Below, one piece after another: positions 5,753-5,764 of a stretch of DNA of 5,764 nt. The first letter of the stretch is position 1; each line of letters begins with the position of its first letter. The DNA is from Rickettsiales bacterium UBA2645 (GTDB taxonomy: Bacteria > Pseudomonadota > Alphaproteobacteria > Rickettsiales > UBA1997). The stretch is from contig DENL01000053.1 in the NCBI GenBank assembly GCA_002359655.1, forward strand, positions 1 through 5,764, written 5' to 3'. Under the pieces are notes generated by a model. It did not search any database and was not told the DNA's origin. It was given only the letters and a program-made list of their open reading frames with translations. The translations under genes and the position numbers were made by a program.

Positions 5753-5764
5753 GGGATAATTACC
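5742..5764 (-). repeat. Right terminal inverted repeat of the IS1595-family element
   Basis: Read on the minus strand from the window's last base it begins GGTAATTATCCC and ends with AGACTA, matching the left repeat at 18 of 23 positions. It includes the -35 box of the transposase. The window stops exactly at its outer tip. Confidence 0.85.

Larger units (their letters stand above)
2915..5764. mobile_element. IS1595-family insertion sequence carrying an ATPase-nuclease passenger gene
   Basis: The element is 2850 bp, larger than a simple one-gene IS1595 (about 1 kb). It is defined by inward-facing imperfect terminal repeats at 2915-2937 and 5742-5764 and by an IS1595-type DDE transposase on the minus strand next to the right end. 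The left two thirds is occupied by a passenger reading frame (2966-4795) on the plus strand, convergent with the transposase; the two stop codons are only 3 bp apart. Gene-free sequence inside amounts to about 28 bp at the left, 3 bp in the middle and about 50 bp at the right, which argues that the passenger belongs to the element and is not chance flanking DNA. Passenger genes are known in some IS1595 subgroups; I cannot assign the subgroup. The right boundary coincides with the window end, so flanking DNA there is unseen. Confidence 0.85.

Overview
The window is AT-rich bacterial accessory DNA: a CRISPR-Cas locus next to a mobile element. The proteins are rich in Lys, Asn and Glu. TAA and TGA both act as stops, and the long reading frames contain no internal TGA, so the standard bacterial code fits. 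The host cannot be named from sequence alone. The MazF-like toxin (N-terminal QWN...K stretch, then EIWW) and the transposase resemble forms I associate with candidate-phyla (Patescibacteria/CPR-like) genomes; this is a weak inference.

Left part (1-2352): the 3' three quarters of a type I-F cas3 (cas2-cas3 fusion) gene, open to the window edge. The helicase and C-terminal domain are present. The Cas2 and most or all of the HD nuclease part lie upstream. Next (2417-2830) is a solitary PemK/MazF-type endoribonuclease toxin with no visible antitoxin. No csy1-csy4 gene and no CRISPR array is visible. Intergenic stretches 2353-2416 and 2831-2914 hold no convincing gene, terminator or RNA.

Right part (2915-5764): a compact 2850-bp IS1595-family element. 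It is bounded by imperfect terminal inverted repeats (18 of 23 positions identical). The right-hand repeat ends on the last base of the window. The transposase is on the minus strand, and its likely -35 box lies inside the right repeat. The rest of the element is a plus-strand passenger gene for a GHKL (Hsp90/MutL/MORC-like) ATPase followed by a PD-(D/E)XK nuclease. One in-frame TAA at codon 461 splits this gene into an ATPase ORF and a nuclease ORF in the same frame. The catalytic motifs on both sides look intact, so the stop is either a recent nonsense mutation, a sequence error, or a natural split or readthrough.

Working picture: a transposon carrying a probable DNA-targeting ATPase-nuclease cargo, perhaps a mobile defence or restriction-like effector, has inserted in a poly-A tract just downstream of a cas3-mazF gene pair. 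The pairing of a type I-F cas3 with a MazF toxin and the IS-borne ATPase-nuclease are the two points most worth following up.
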